This document shows positions 9,118-19,104 of a DNA stretch of 64,000 nt, piece after piece. Position 1 is the stretch's first letter; every line of letters begins with the position of its first letter. Source of the DNA: Marinobacter salinisoli (lineage in GTDB: Bacteria; Pseudomonadota; Gammaproteobacteria; Pseudomonadales; Oleiphilaceae); NCBI RefSeq assembly GCF_017301335.1, contig NZ_CP071247.1, positions 2,914,001 to 2,978,000 on the forward strand, in the 5' to 3' direction. A program made the position numbers and the translations under genes. The notes under the pieces are model-generated. The model was not told the origin of the DNA. It ran no database searches and was given only the letters and a program-made list of their open reading frames with translations.

Positions 9118-10302
9118 TTGGACCTTCAACTTTCCAGCCGAGTACAGGCTATCAAGCCCTCTCCCACACTCGCCGTTACCAACAAAGCAGCCGAGCTTCG
9201 CGCTGCTGGCCAGGACATTATCGGCCTGGGCGCCGGCGAGCCTGACTTCGACACCCCGGATCACATCAAACAGGCAGCGATCGAGGCCATCCAGAACGGC
9301 CAGACCAAGTACACCGCGGTAGATGGTACGCCCGCCCTGAAAAAAGCGATTATTGCGAAGTACAAGCGGGACAACGGCCTGGAATACGAAGCCAACCAGA
9401 TACTGGTATCCAGTGGTGGCAAGCAGAGCTTTTTCAACCTTGCGCTGGCCACCCTCAACCCCGGCGACGAAGCCATCATTCCGGCGCCCTACTGGGTTTC
9501 TTATCCGGACATGGTGTTGGTGGCCGAAGGCAAACCAGTGGTCATCGAAACCACAGCGCAAACGCGCTTCAAGATCACCCCTGAGCAGCTGGAAGACGCG
9601 ATCACTGACCGCACCCGCCTGTTCGTGATTAACAGCCCCTCCAACCCCAGCGGCATGGCGTACACCTTGGAGGAGCTCAAGGCACTGGGCGAAGTCCTCA
9701 AAAAGCATCCGCAGGTGATGATCGCTACCGACGACATGTACGAGCCCATCCTCTGGACCGGCAAACCGTTTTGCAACATCCTCAACGCCACACCAGAACT
9801 GTATGATCGGACGTTCGTGCTCAACGGCGTCTCCAAGGCCTACTCCATGACCGGCTGGCGGATTGGCTACGCTGCTGGTCCGGCCAAAATCATTGGCGCC
9901 ATGAAGAAGATTCAGTCTCAGAGCACGTCGAATCCGTCATCGGTTTCACAGGCTGCGGCCGCAGCTGCTCTGGATGGCTCCCAGGACTGCGTCAGCGAGA
10001 TGGTTAGCGCCTTTAAAGAGCGCCACGACTGGTTGGTAAATGCGCTGAACGAACTGCCGGGAGTGGAATGCCTGAACGGCGATGGGACCTTCTATGTGTT
10101 CCCGAGTTTTCAGGGTGCCATCGACGCTGACAGCAGCGTGAGCTCAGATGTGGAGTTCGCCGAGAAGTTGCTGACCGATGCCGGTGTTGCCATCGTGCCT
10201 GGGTCAGCGTTTGGGGTTCCGGGACACATGCGCCTGAGCTTTGCCACCAGCATGGAGAACCTTCAGAAGGCCGTCGAGCGCCTGAAAAAAGCGCTGGGCT
10301 AA
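9118..10302 (+). CDS. Aspartate aminotransferase (class I, subgroup Ib)
   Basis: 394 aa PLP enzyme that interconverts aspartate/2-oxoglutarate and oxaloacetate/glutamate. Family landmarks: GLGAGEPDFDTP, the NSPSNPSG substrate motif and the PLP lysine in SKAYSMTGWRIG. The class Ib type is usual in marine gammaproteobacteria. The start is best taken as TTG at 9118, because AAGGAG lies 7 nt upstream (9105-9110) and the translation LDLQLSSRVQAIKPSPT begins exactly where the family does. An upstream GTG would add 29 unconserved residues. Confidence 0.93.
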   Translation: MDLQLSSRVQAIKPSPTLAVTNKAAELRAAGQDIIGLGAGEPDFDTPDHIKQAAIEAIQNGQTKYTAVDGTPALKKAIIAKYKRDNGLEYEANQILVSSGGKQSFFNLALATLNPGDEAIIPAPYWVSYPDMVLVAEGKPVVIETTAQTRFKITPEQLEDAITDRTRLFVINSPSNPSGMAYTLEELKALGEVLKKHPQVMIATDDMYEPILWTGKPFCNILNATPELYDRTFVLNGVSKAYSMTGWRIGYAAGPAKIIGAMKKIQSQSTSNPSSVSQAAAAAALDGSQDCVSEMVSAFKERHDWLVNALNELPGVECLNGDGTFYVFPSFQGAIDADSSVSSDVEFAEKLLTDAGVAIVPGSAFGVPGHMRLSFATSMENLQKAVERLKKALG

Positions 10303-10319
10303 AAATTTAAAAAGAGGGG

Positions 10320-10348
10320 TTGACGAGGCGCAAGCACCCACTTAATAT
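10320..10348 (+). promoter_or_regulatory. Sigma-70 type promoter of tRNA-Asn
   Basis: TTGACG (10320-10325), a 17-nt spacer and TAATAT (10343-10348) lie 25 nt before the mature tRNA 5' end. Perfect 9-bp inverted repeat arms TGACGAGGC (10321-10329) and GCCTCGTCA (10353-10361) flank the spacer and -10, so the left arm overlaps the -35. Confidence 0.75.
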
Positions 10349-10372
10349 ACGTGCCTCGTCACACGACGACGT

Positions 10373-10448
10373 TCCCCGATAGCTCAGTTGGTAGAGCAAC
10401 GGACTGTTAATCCGTTTGTCGCTGGTTCGAGCCCAGCTCGGGGAGCCA
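10373..10448 (+). tRNA. tRNA-Asn (anticodon GTT)
   Basis: A 76-nt cloverleaf including encoded CCA. The acceptor arms TCCCCGA (10373-10379) and TCGGGGA (10438-10444) pair perfectly. The D-arm AGCTCAGTTGGTAGAG and the T-loop GGTTCGAGCC are standard, and the anticodon loop reads CTGTTAA with GTT, decoding Asn codons. A promoter lies directly upstream and a terminator directly downstream, so it is a single-gene unit. Confidence 0.97.
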
Positions 10449-10456
10449 CTATTCTT

Positions 10457-10495
10457 AAAGGCCGCTGATTCACTGAACCAGCGGCCTTTTTCTTT
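10457..10495 (+). terminator. Rho-independent terminator after tRNA-Asn
   Basis: Stem AAAGGCCGCTG (10457-10467) pairs with CAGCGGCCTTT (10479-10489) and is followed by TTTTCTTTT on the plus strand. It may also serve as the end of pyrF on the minus strand. Confidence 0.9.
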
Positions 10496-10512
10496 TGCCA
10501 AAAAAAAGCGAC

Positions 10513-11235
10513 TCAGAGAGTCGCCAGTTCGTTATAGATGGCCTCCATCGCCGCCAGCGGGTCCTCAGCCTGCGTAATGGGTCGTCCAATCACCAGATAA
10601 TCACTGCCCGCTCGGATCGCTTCTGAAGGCGTCATGACCCGCTGCTGATCGCCACGGTCGGCACTGGCCGGCCGAATGCCCGGAGTCACCAACTTAAAAG
10701 CTTCACCCTGGTCCGCCTTGAGCTTGGGCGCCTCCTGAGCCGAACAAACAACTCCATCCAGGCCACAGTTTCGGGTCAGCGTTGCAAGCCTTGCCACATG
10801 CTCTTCAGGTGAGCCTGAAAGACCGATGCCGGCGAGATCAGCACCACTCATGCTGGTGAGCACTGTCACCGCTATCAGTAAGGGGCGATCGGCACCGAAA
10901 GCCTCCAGCCGCTCACGACAAGCCGTCATCATGCGCTCACCACCTGAGGCATGCACATTCACCATCCAAACGCCCAGATCAGCCGCGGCCGCCACCGCCG
11001 CCGAGGTGGTATTGGGAATGTCATGAAATTTCAGATCCAGAAAGACATCAAAGCCCCGACCCTGAAGGTTCCGGACCAGCTGCGGCCCACACCGGGTAAA
11101 CAACTCCTTGCCAACTTTCAGACGACACTTGTCAGGATCCAAGGCATCAGCCAGCGCCAGCGCCGGATTTTCTGACGGAAAATCCAATGCTACAACAATG
11201 TTCTTATCGAATGATTCGCTCACAATAACTACCAT
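10513..11235 (-). CDS. pyrF: Orotidine 5'-phosphate decarboxylase
   Basis: 240 aa. It decarboxylates OMP to UMP, the last step of pyrimidine synthesis. Motifs: VVALDFPS, the catalytic [10 protein letters not shown] (Lys-Asp cluster), VTPGIRP and VIGRPI for phosphate binding. It lies 13 nt downstream of lapB on the same strand, the usual lapA-lapB-pyrF order of gammaproteobacteria. The start is uncertain: ATG at 11233-11235 lacks a clear ribosome site; a GTG 4 codons inside and a TTG at 11262 are alternatives. Translational coupling to lapB may help initiation. Confidence 0.95.
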   Translation of the reverse strand: MVVIVSESFDKNIVVALDFPSENPALALADALDPDKCRLKVGKELFTRCGPQLVRNLQGRGFDVFLDLKFHDIPNTTSAAVAAAADLGVWMVNVHASGGERMMTACRERLEAFGADRPLLIAVTVLTSMSGADLAGIGLSGSPEEHVARLATLTRNCGLDGVVCSAQEAPKLKADQGEAFKLVTPGIRPASADRGDQQRVMTPSEAIRAGSDYLVIGRPITQAEDPLAAMEAIYNELATL

Positions 11236-11248
11236 GAAAAGTTGAAAA

Positions 11249-12418
11249 TTATTCGGCTTCAACGCCTTGAATCGGGCGAACGGACTCCCACTCCTTGCAA
11301 CTGGGACACAGCCAGTGAAGCTGCTGCCCGGAAAAGCCGCAACTGACGCACCGATAGACCGGCCTATTTGCCAGGATCAGGTGACCGATTCTACTTACCA
11401 ATCGCCCCTCGTCTGTCGTCATACCTTTCTCATATCCCGCCAACTCCACGAGACGCAGCAAGCCTCGAACGCTTGGCCGAACCTCCAGCTCTTGCCGCAG
11501 CAACTCGATCGCCGCCGGGCGCCCGGATGAGCGCTCAACAGATTCCGCCAGAGCCAGTAGCAGGCTGGTACTGGGATGGCTTTCGTAAAGCTTGCGCAGC
11601 TTCTTACCAAGCCGTCCTACATCCCCATGCTCATGCTCAAGGCGCATCAGACGATCGACTGCCTCTGGCCCAAATTCCGGATTCTGCTCAAACACCTTAA
11701 GGCTTTGATTGCTGGCGGCGCGAAAGTTGCCCTGACGAATCTGCAACTTCATCAGAATCAGGGTGGCCCTCACGCAGGAGGGGTCGTAGTCCAGCGCTTC
11801 TTTACAGAGCTTCTGTGCAGACCACCGATCATCCTCGCGCATAGCCTGGTCAGCAAGCTCGCAAGTGACGTAGGCCAGAGATTTGGAAACCGATGGCTCC
11901 GCACCACTTCTGGCGAGTGTGCGCGCCACATCGGCCGCCTTATCCCACTCCTTCTCCTGCTGATACAGCTCGATCAGTTGCAGGGCAGATTTCTGTCCGT
12001 ACTCCCGATCCCCCATCAACTCATGCAATAGCGCCTCAGCACGATCGAGAAGACCGGCATTCAGATAGTCCTTTGCCAACTCCAGCGTTACTTGAGGGGA
12101 GAACCGGGACGGCAAATCCGGTCGCGCCAGCAGGTTTTGGTGAATCAGGATGGCGCGCTCAGTTTCGCCCTTAAGGCGAAAATGGCTACCAATGGAGAGA
12201 TGCAAGCTGACCGTATCTTTGTTTACTGCCAGCGACTGCACGAAGTTATCGACGGCCTGATCGGAATAATTGGTGAAAAGAAACTGCAGCCTTTCCCGCA
12301 CTGAACTTTCATCAGCAATGTTTTTTCGTTTCTTCGAAGAGGTGTTGCCAACTTTGGCCACCGCCCACCCTGCGGCAACGGCCGCAGTCAGTAGCAGCCA
12401 CTGAAGCACAATGTCCAT
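11249..12418 (-). CDS. lapB: Lipopolysaccharide assembly protein B (TPR protein with rubredoxin-like tail)
   Basis: 389 aa, the E. coli LapB/YciM length. An N-terminal membrane anchor (residues 1 to about 22, [18 protein letters not shown]) is followed by a chain of TPR helices on the cytoplasmic face. A C-terminal rubredoxin-like metal knuckle carries CVSCGFSG and LCPSCKEW. LapB presents LpxC to the FtsH protease and so limits LPS synthesis. The start codon overlaps the lapA stop in TAATG, showing translational coupling. Confidence 0.95.
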   Translation of the reverse strand: MDIVLQWLLLTAAVAAGWAVAKVGNTSSKKRKNIADESSVRERLQFLFTNYSDQAVDNFVQSLAVNKDTVSLHLSIGSHFRLKGETERAILIHQNLLARPDLPSRFSPQVTLELAKDYLNAGLLDRAEALLHELMGDREYGQKSALQLIELYQQEKEWDKAADVARTLARSGAEPSVSKSLAYVTCELADQAMREDDRWSAQKLCKEALDYDPSCVRATLILMKLQIRQGNFRAASNQSLKVFEQNPEFGPEAVDRLMRLEHEHGDVGRLGKKLRKLYESHPSTSLLLALAESVERSSGRPAAIELLRQELEVRPSVRGLLRLVELAGYEKGMTTDEGRLVSRIGHLILANRPVYRCVSCGFSGQQLHWLCPSCKEWESVRPIQGVEAE

Positions 12419-12720
12419 TAAAGCGTCCGGTCGTTCTGAGCCTTGGTTTTCTCCAGCGCTTGCTCGGTACGATCAAGCCGCTTTTTCAAAGTACGGCGCG
12501 AGACAGAGGTGCCAATGGTTGCCAGCGAGGTCAGCAACACGCCAACCAACGCTCCAACCACAAAGGACATGATAATCCAGACAGCCACGCCATGGGGCTG
12601 GGTCTCGAACAACAGAAAATTAAGCGATACCGCCATTTGGTTATTCAGCGAAAAAACGAGCGCCAACAGCACAAGGGCCAAAACCAACAGTATGATCAGA
12701 ATTTTCCGCAATCCCGCCAT
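12418..12720 (-). CDS. lapA: Lipopolysaccharide assembly protein A domain protein
   Basis: About 100 aa inner-membrane protein with two transmembrane helices (residues about 5-25 and 45-67) and a charged coiled-coil tail (RTLKKRLDRTEQALEKTK), the LapA/YciS plan. It partners LapB in controlling LPS assembly. I chose ATG at 12718-12720; GGGAG lies about 10 nt upstream, and a TTG two codons earlier is also possible. Confidence 0.9.
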   Translation of the reverse strand: MAGLRKILIILLVLALVLLALVFSLNNQMAVSLNFLLFETQPHGVAVWIIMSFVVGALVGVLLTSLATIGTSVSRRTLKKRLDRTEQALEKTKAQNDRTL

Positions 12721-12777
12721 GAACAAGGCACTCCCAAAGAGGGCTCCAGAAAGCCCGAATTTCCCTAATCCGCCAAC

Positions 12778-13074
12778 TCAGAAGCCTTTCTTAAGACTGT
12801 CGTTGACCTGTTCACGAAGTTCTTTACCAGGTTTGAAATGGGGCACAAACTTGGCCGGCAACTGAACCGCCTCCCCTGTCTTCGGATTCCGGCCGGTACG
12901 CGCAGCCCGATGATGCAGGGAGAAACTACCAAAACCCCGAATTTCAATTCGCTGCCCGTCGGCAAGCGACTGAGACATGTGCTCAATAATCGTTTTTACG
13001 GCCAACTCCACATCTTTAACAGACAGCTGTGTTTGCTTGGATGCAATCAGCTCGACCAGTTCCGACTTCGTCAT
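12778..13074 (-). CDS. ihfB: Integration host factor beta subunit
   Basis: 98 aa HU/IHF-fold DNA-bending protein. Diagnostic segments are [11 protein letters not shown], the strand [14 protein letters not shown] and the DNA-contact arm [13 protein letters not shown]-beta pairs with IHF-alpha (not in the window) to bend DNA by about 160 degrees at specific sites. It sits downstream of rpsA, as in most gammaproteobacteria, but a strong hairpin terminator lies between them. Confidence 0.96.
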   Translation of the reverse strand: MTKSELVELIASKQTQLSVKDVELAVKTIIEHMSQSLADGQRIEIRGFGSFSLHHRAARTGRNPKTGEAVQLPAKFVPHFKPGKELREQVNDSLKKGF

Positions 13075-13160
13075 GAGGCGCTTCCCTCTATCTTTATTAT
13101 TCGACCGTCATTTTACCGGGCTATTCTGACCACTAGTTTAGCCAAACCTAAAAAAAACAC

Positions 13161-13192
13161 AAAAAAAACGGGCTCTTAGAGCCCGTTTTTTT
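13161..13192. terminator. Hairpin terminator after rpsA
   Basis: CGGGCTC (13169-13175) pairs with GAGCCCG (13179-13185), flanked by a run of A on the left and T on the right. It can therefore act on both strands. On the minus strand it follows rpsA and should limit read-through into ihfB. Confidence 0.9.
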
Positions 13193-13211
13193 AGCTTACC
13201 AAAAAAGGAGC

Positions 13212-14903
13212 TTAGTCCTTGTTGGCATTCTGCTGCTGCATCTGCTCCTTGATGAGATCACCAATGGTGGTCGCACCAGAAGTTTCAGCGGTCTTGCTCC
13301 GCACATTCTCCAGAGCCTGCTTGTCGTCTTCAACGTCCTTGGACTTGACGGACAGGTTGATGATGCGGTTTTTGCGATCGATGCTGATGATCTTCGCTTC
13401 TACTTCTTCACCTTCTTTCAGCGCATTACGTGCATCTTCAACACGGTCACGGCTGATTTCAGAAGCCTTCAGTACAGCTTCAACTTCGTCGTTCAGAGCA
13501 ATAGTTGCCGCCTTGGCGTCAACTGCGGAAACCGTGCCCTTAACGATCGAGCCTTTGTCGTTCAGCTGAACGAACTCAGCAAACGGATCGCTCTCGAGCT
13601 GCTTGATACCCAGAGAGATACGCTCACGCTCGGGATCTACAGACAGGATAACGGTCTCAACTTCGTCACCCTTCTTGTAGTGACGAACCGCTTCTTCACC
13701 GGTTTCATTCCAGCTGATGTCGGACAGGTGAACAAGACCGTCGATGCCGCCATCCAGACCGATAAAGATACCGAAGTCAGTGATGGACTTGATCTTGCCA
13801 GAGATCCGGTCGCCCTTGTTGAAGTTGCTGGAGAAATCTTCCCACGGGTTGGACACGCACTGCTTGATGCCCAGGGAGATACGACGACGCTCCTCGTCGA
13901 TATCCAGAATCATCACGTCCACTTCGTCGCCCACCTGAACAACCTTGGACGGATGGATATTCTTGTTGGTCCAGTCCATTTCAGACACGTGAACCAGACC
14001 CTCAACACCCTCTTCCAACTCTGCGAAACAGCCATAATCAGTCAGGTTGGTGACGCGAGCAGTGACCTTCGCACCTTCAGGGTAACGACCCTTGATATCT
14101 ACCCAAGGATCTTCGCCCAGCTGCTTGAGGCCCAGGGAGACGCGATTGCGCTCACGGTCAAACTTGAGAACCTTGACGTTGATTTCATCACCAACATTGA
14201 CGATTTCGCTCGGGTGCTTGATGCGCTTCCAAGCCATGTCAGTGATGTGCAGGAGACCGTCAACACCGCCCAGGTCTACGAATGCACCGTAGTCGGTCAG
14301 GTTTTTGACGATACCCTTGATTTCCAGACCCTCAGTCAGGGTTTCGAGCAGAGCTTCACGCTCGGCGCTGTTTTCAGCTTCCAGAACCGCGCGGCGGGAA
14401 ACAACCACGTTGTTACGCTTCTGGTCCAGCTTGATAACCTTGAACTCGAGCTCTTTGTTTTCCAGGTGCGCAGTGTCACGAACCGGACGGACATCTACCA
14501 GAGAGCCGGGCAGGAAGGCACGGATACCAGCCAGGTCGACAGTGAAACCGCCCTTGACCTTGCCATTGATAACACCCTTAACCACTTCTTCTGCCTCGAA
14601 GGACTTCTCGAGCACTTTCCAAGCTTCGGCGCGCTTGGCTTTCTCGCGGGACAGCCTGGTTTCACCGAAACCGTCTTCAACCGCATCCAGAGCCACGTCA
14701 ACAACGTCGCCGATAGCAACTTCCAACTCGCCTTTTTCGTTACGGAACTGGGAGGCGGGGATAACGCCTTCGGACTTCAGTCCGGCGTTAACGGTGACCC
14801 AGTCGTTATCAACATCAACCACGGTTCCCTGGACGATGGAACCCGGTTGCATATCAATTTCTTTCAGGCTTTCTTCAAAAAGATCCGCAAAGCTCTCGCT
14901 CAT
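13212..14903 (-). CDS. rpsA: 30S ribosomal protein S1
   Basis: 563 aa with six S1 (OB-fold) repeats, seen as recurring units with core sequences such as [40 protein letters not shown] and [21 protein letters not shown]1 captures mRNA on the small subunit. The acidic N-terminus ([17 protein letters not shown]) binds S2. A 129-nt leader upstream separates it from cmk and may carry its own promoter and the autoregulatory site known in this family. Confidence 0.98.
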   Translation of the reverse strand: MSESFADLFEESLKEIDMQPGSIVQGTVVDVDNDWVTVNAGLKSEGVIPASQFRNEKGELEVAIGDVVDVALDAVEDGFGETRLSREKAKRAEAWKVLEKSFEAEEVVKGVINGKVKGGFTVDLAGIRAFLPGSLVDVRPVRDTAHLENKELEFKVIKLDQKRNNVVVSRRAVLEAENSAEREALLETLTEGLEIKGIVKNLTDYGAFVDLGGVDGLLHITDMAWKRIKHPSEIVNVGDEINVKVLKFDRERNRVSLGLKQLGEDPWVDIKGRYPEGAKVTARVTNLTDYGCFAELEEGVEGLVHVSEMDWTNKNIHPSKVVQVGDEVDVMILDIDEERRRISLGIKQCVSNPWEDFSSNFNKGDRISGKIKSITDFGIFIGLDGGIDGLVHLSDISWNETGEEAVRHYKKGDEVETVILSVDPERERISLGIKQLESDPFAEFVQLNDKGSIVKGTVSAVDAKAATIALNDEVEAVLKASEISRDRVEDARNALKEGEEVEAKIISIDRKNRIINLSVKSKDVEDDKQALENVRSKTAETSGATTIGDLIKEQMQQQNANKD

Positions 14904-15032
14904 TATATGTCCTATGCAATCAACGCAAGTGTATCCGTGCTACCAGCGACACGGTCTGTTAATACTATCCGGATGCGGCCAGTGGCTGGCCGTTAACGCC
15001 ACACCCGGCATTTCAACGACAAAAAGGTGTAG

Positions 15033-15713
15033 TTAGGCCTGGCCTGCAGCGGCCATACACCTCCCTAACACCTCCTCAATACTCAAACCGGTAGAATCAA
15101 TGACTTGCGCATCATCTGCTGGTTTGAGAGGGGCCGCGGAACGGTTCATATCCCGATCGTCGCGCGCCTTTATCTCCTTTAAAAGGGCGTCAATGGTAAC
15201 ACTGACACCAGCGTCCTTCAACTGAAGATAGCGCCGCTGCGCCCGCTCCTCGGCACTCGCAGTCAGGAAGATTTTTACCGGTGCATCGGGAAACACCACC
15301 GTGCCCATATCCCGACCATCCGCCACCAGTCCTGGAGCCTGGCGAAAGTCCCGCTGTCGCTGCAACAGCGCGTCTCTGACCGGCTGCATAACCGCCACTT
15401 TAGAAGCGTTGTTGCCACACACTTCGGTTCGAATGTCCGAAGTGACATCCACACCCGCCATGACCACTCTGGCCGGCTCTCCCGGAGGCGTTGGCTCAAA
15501 GGCCACATCCAGCGACGCAGCAACACGAATCAGGCCGACCTCGTCATCCAGCGCAACCCCCTGGCGTTCAGCGGCCAACGCGGTCAAACGGTAAAGCGCC
15601 CCACTGTCGAGAAGGTGGTAACCCAGACGTTTGGCAAGCATTTGTGTGACGGTGCCCTTTCCGGATCCTCCCGGGCCGTCCACCGTAATCACGGGCACTG
15701 AAGCGTCGTTCAT
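15033..15713 (-). CDS. cmk: Cytidylate kinase
   Basis: 226 aa. It phosphorylates CMP and dCMP. The P-loop GPGGSGKGT is at residues 12-20, the CMP-binding [14 protein letters not shown] is central, and the lid region [10 protein letters not shown] follows. ATG at 15711-15713 lies 2 nt after the tyrA/aroA stop, so the genes are tightly coupled. The cmk-rpsA order is conserved across proteobacteria. Confidence 0.96.
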   Translation of the reverse strand: MNDASVPVITVDGPGGSGKGTVTQMLAKRLGYHLLDSGALYRLTALAAERQGVALDDEVGLIRVAASLDVAFEPTPPGEPARVVMAGVDVTSDIRTEVCGNNASKVAVMQPVRDALLQRQRDFRQAPGLVADGRDMGTVVFPDAPVKIFLTASAEERAQRRYLQLKDAGVSVTIDALLKEIKARDDRDMNRSAAPLKPADDAQVIDSTGLSIEEVLGRCMAAAGQA

Positions 15714-15715
15714 CT

Positions 15716-17953
15716 TCAGGCTCCTTCCGCGGAAATATGAATACCGCAGCTCTGCGCCAGCTCGACAAACCCCGGAAACGAGGTCGCGACATTCGCACAA
15801 TCGGTGACCTCGATGTCGCCAGAAGCGCGCAGCGATGCAACCGCGAACGACATGGCAATGCGGTGGTCACCGTGGCTGTCGACCGTGCCACCGCCAATGG
15901 TCTGGCCGCCTTCGATAATAATGCCATCAGCAGTGACGACAGCGTTCACGCCCAGCGCCGCCAATCCATCTGCCATGACCTGAATACGATCGCTTTCTTT
16001 GACACGGAGCTCCTCGGCACCACGCAGTACTGTTCGACCACGAGCGCAAACTGCAGCAATAAACAGAACGGGGAACTCGTCAATCGCCAGCGGAACCTGA
16101 TCCTCAGGGATATCGATACCGTTCAGTTCCGCCGACCGAACCCGAAGATCGGCAACCGGTTCGCCACCGATTTCCCGCTCGTTGAACACTTCGATGTCGG
16201 CGCCCATCAACTTCAGGATATTGATCACACCGGTGCGCGTCGGATTAATGCCCACGTGCTTCAGGATCAGCTCCGAATTGGGAGCGATGCTCGCCGCGAC
16301 AAGGAAGAAAGCGGCGGACGATATATCGGCCGGCACATCGATGTTGCAGGCAGAGAGCGTGCCACCGCCACTGACGCTCGCCGTCGGGCCATCGCGATAG
16401 ACGTGGTAGCCAAAACCGGACAGCATCCGCTCGGTATGATCCCGCGTCGGCGCCGGCTCGGTCACCGATGTGCTGCCCTCAGCATAGAGACCCGCCAACA
16501 ACAGGCAGGATTTAACCTGAGCACTCGCCATCGGCATCTCGTAATGGATACCGTTCAGCTTCTGACCCCCGGAGATTCTCAGAGGCGGCCGCCCCCCATC
16601 TTCGGCATCGATCACCGCCCCCATGGCCCGCAGCGGATCAGCAACCCGGCCCATCGGACGTTTGGAGAGACTGGCATCTCCGGTCAACTCGGAATCAAAG
16701 GGCTGGGCCGCCATCAGTCCGGCAAAAAGACGCATCGCAGTTCCGGAATTGCCGAGGTACAGCGGGCCTCGTGGCGCCTGCAGCCCGCGCATCCCTACGC
16801 CATGAATGCGGACAAAACCGTTGTCTGGCCCCTCAATGGTAACGCCCATGTCACGGAAGGCCTGTAGCGTCGCCAGACTGTCCTCACCTTCCAGAAATCC
16901 CGTGACTTCCGTTATGCCCTCGGCCAATGCACCCAGCATGATCGACCGGTGCGACATGGATTTGTCCCCGGGCACCCGAAATTCGCCGGACACTGCCCCG
17001 CCGGGCTGAAGTCGGAACGTTACCTGTTTCTCGCTATGGTTTGTCACGAAAGCCTGTCCTGAAAGTATCTTCGAAAAATGTTCCCGCGCTGCCTTTGCGC
17101 GACTGAAAACCCGCAGCAACGTCGCGCCATCCTGCGCCGCTATCGCGGTTCTGAGCTGATCAAGATCGTGCGTGAAATGGTCAATCACTCTTAACACGGC
17201 ATCCCGATTTGAAAGGAAGATATCGTGCCACATGACCGGATCACTTGCCGCAATGCGGGTAAAATCCCGGAAACCTCCCGCCGCGTAGCGAAAGATATCC
17301 ATGTTTTCATCCTCACCGGCCAGAGTATCCACCAGCGAAAACGCGATCAGATGAGGGAGATGACTGGTGGCTGCCAGCACTTCGTCATGGTAGCTGACCG
17401 ACATGGTCAATACCGTTGCACCGCAGCCCTGCCACAGCGCCGTCAAACGGCTGAGCGCGTCCTCGTCCGCATCGTCGCCCGGGGTGAGTATGACCTTGTG
17501 GCTGACAAACAACTCTGGATTGGCCGCGCGTATTCCGCTCTTTTCGGAGCCGGCAATCGGATGGCCAGGGATAACACGAGGGGACCTTGAGCCAAAAACA
17601 GCCTCGACGTCAGCCACAAAGCTGGACTTGGTGCTCCCGACATCAGTCAGAACAGCAGCATCATCCAGCCAGGGCTTAATCTCTTCCAGAACGGTTTTTG
17701 TCGCCCGAACGGGCACGGCCAGAACCACGAGATCGCTTCCCTGGACGGCATCCTGAATGGAGTTCGCCGCCTGGTCGATCACACCAAGAGACTCGCCAAG
17801 GGCAAGCTCATCGGACCGCTTGTCGTAACCGACCACTTGCCCGGCGAGCCGATGACGCCGGATCGCGCTGGCGAGCGACCCTCCGATCAGCCCCAGCCCG
17901 AGAATGGCAACGCGGTTGAAAATTGGCTTCTGAGCGGACACTTCAGCCCCCAT
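15716..17953 (-). CDS. tyrA-aroA: Fused prephenate dehydrogenase / EPSP synthase
   Basis: 745 aa. Residues 1 to about 290 are a TyrA dehydrogenase with the NAD-binding [12 protein letters not shown], the GSTKSSF segment and the active-site [11 protein letters not shown]. Residues from about 305 to the end are AroA, with the shikimate-3-phosphate/PEP motifs [23 protein letters not shown] and KESDRIQ. The enzyme thus joins a tyrosine-branch step and the shikimate step of chorismate synthesis. The two activities do not act consecutively, so the fusion probably serves co-expression. The start overlaps the hisC stop by about 11 nt. The same fusion is known in pseudomonads and relatives. Confidence 0.95.
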   Translation of the reverse strand: MGAEVSAQKPIFNRVAILGLGLIGGSLASAIRRHRLAGQVVGYDKRSDELALGESLGVIDQAANSIQDAVQGSDLVVLAVPVRATKTVLEEIKPWLDDAAVLTDVGSTKSSFVADVEAVFGSRSPRVIPGHPIAGSEKSGIRAANPELFVSHKVILTPGDDADEDALSRLTALWQGCGATVLTMSVSYHDEVLAATSHLPHLIAFSLVDTLAGEDENMDIFRYAAGGFRDFTRIAASDPVMWHDIFLSNRDAVLRVIDHFTHDLDQLRTAIAAQDGATLLRVFSRAKAAREHFSKILSGQAFVTNHSEKQVTFRLQPGGAVSGEFRVPGDKSMSHRSIMLGALAEGITEVTGFLEGEDSLATLQAFRDMGVTIEGPDNGFVRIHGVGMRGLQAPRGPLYLGNSGTAMRLFAGLMAAQPFDSELTGDASLSKRPMGRVADPLRAMGAVIDAEDGGRPPLRISGGQKLNGIHYEMPMASAQVKSCLLLAGLYAEGSTSVTEPAPTRDHTERMLSGFGYHVYRDGPTASVSGGGTLSACNIDVPADISSAAFFLVAASIAPNSELILKHVGINPTRTGVINILKLMGADIEVFNEREIGGEPVADLRVRSAELNGIDIPEDQVPLAIDEFPVLFIAAVCARGRTVLRGAEELRVKESDRIQVMADGLAALGVNAVVTADGIIIEGGQTIGGGTVDSHGDHRIAMSFAVASLRASGDIEVTDCANVATSFPGFVELAQSCGIHISAEGA

Positions 17954-19067
17954 ATCCGACCTGACTCAAAGCCTGCTCGAGCGCCGCAACAAAGCGCTCG
18001 TTCTGCTCTGGCAATCCGACCGACACACGCAGATGCCGGGGCATGCCGTATCCCGCTACTGGCCGCACAATCACGCCTTGAGCCAACAACGACTGAAACA
18101 CGTCTTCAGAGTTGCCACCCACGTCGACGGCAATGAAATTGGCCACAGAAGGAATGTAATCGAGACCAAGACGATCGAACGCCCGCTCCAGCTGTCGCAG
18201 CCCTGCCTCATTCACCTCACGGGAACGCTGTAGGTACACCTCATCGGCCAGAACAGCTGTCGCGGCAGACAACGCAACGGTATCCACGTTGAAGGGCTGC
18301 CGAACGCGGTTGAGAACATCGGCAATTTCCGGCGAACTCACGCTGTAACCCACCCGCAGGGCCGCCAGGCCCCACGCCTTGGAAAAGGTTCGGCAGACAA
18401 TCAGGTTGGGGTAACGCTTCAGTAATTCGATGCCATCAGGGTAAGCAGCGCCCTCAAGGTATTCGCAATAGGCTTCGTCCAACACCACGATGACGTTGGC
18501 CGGCACACGATCAAGAAAGGTCTCGATGGCCTCTGCATGATGGACAGTGCCGGTGGGATTGTTGGGATTCGCAACGAAAATCAATCGGGTTCGATCGGTA
18601 ATGGCGTCAGCCATAGCTGTCAGATCATGCCCCCAATTGACCGCCGGCACTGAAACGCCCCTGGCTCCAATCGCCTGGGTGACCAGCGGATAAACCGCAA
18701 AGGCATACTGGGAAAATATCACCTCGGCATCTGCGTCGGCGAAACAGCGGGTGATCACTTCCAATACATCATTGGAACCGTTGCCCAGAGTAATCTGGCT
18801 GGCATCAACCCCCAAACGAGTCGACAACGCCTGCTTCAGGTCAAAACCATTGCCGTCCGGGTAGAGACACAATTCCGACAGGGAATCCCGTGCCGCCGAC
18901 AGGGCCTTCTCGCTCGGCCCCAGCGGATTTTCATTGCTCGCCAGCTTCACGATGTCGGCCGGATCCAACCCGAGTTCCCTGGCCAGTTCGTCAATCGGTT
19001 TGCCCGGCTGGTAAGGCGAAAGTGCCTGAACACCCCTCACCGCCAAACTCTGGTAATCGATTGTCAT
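17943..19067 (-). CDS. hisC: Histidinol-phosphate aminotransferase
   Basis: 374 aa class II-like PLP aminotransferase. Landmarks are LASNENPLGPS, NPNNPTGT and the PLP lysine in RTFSKAWGLAALRVGY. It transaminates imidazole-acetol phosphate in histidine synthesis; this HisC2-type copy inside an aromatic operon may also serve Tyr/Phe transamination (inference from context). ATG at 19065-19067 is preceded by GGAGGCGAAGTAGCG. Confidence 0.93.
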   Translation of the reverse strand: MTIDYQSLAVRGVQALSPYQPGKPIDELARELGLDPADIVKLASNENPLGPSEKALSAARDSLSELCLYPDGNGFDLKQALSTRLGVDASQITLGNGSNDVLEVITRCFADADAEVIFSQYAFAVYPLVTQAIGARGVSVPAVNWGHDLTAMADAITDRTRLIFVANPNNPTGTVHHAEAIETFLDRVPANVIVVLDEAYCEYLEGAAYPDGIELLKRYPNLIVCRTFSKAWGLAALRVGYSVSSPEIADVLNRVRQPFNVDTVALSAATAVLADEVYLQRSREVNEAGLRQLERAFDRLGLDYIPSVANFIAVDVGGNSEDVFQSLLAQGVIVRPVAGYGMPRHLRVSVGLPEQNERFVAALEQALSQVGYGG

Positions 19068-19104
19068 CGCTACTTCGCCTCCTTCTGACCCAGACAACAC
19101 CGGC

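Noticed and set aside
13680-14996. Long open frame on the plus strand opposite rpsA (438 codons)
   Set aside because: Fully antisense to the S1 gene, no ribosome site, and composition set by the codon use of rpsA.
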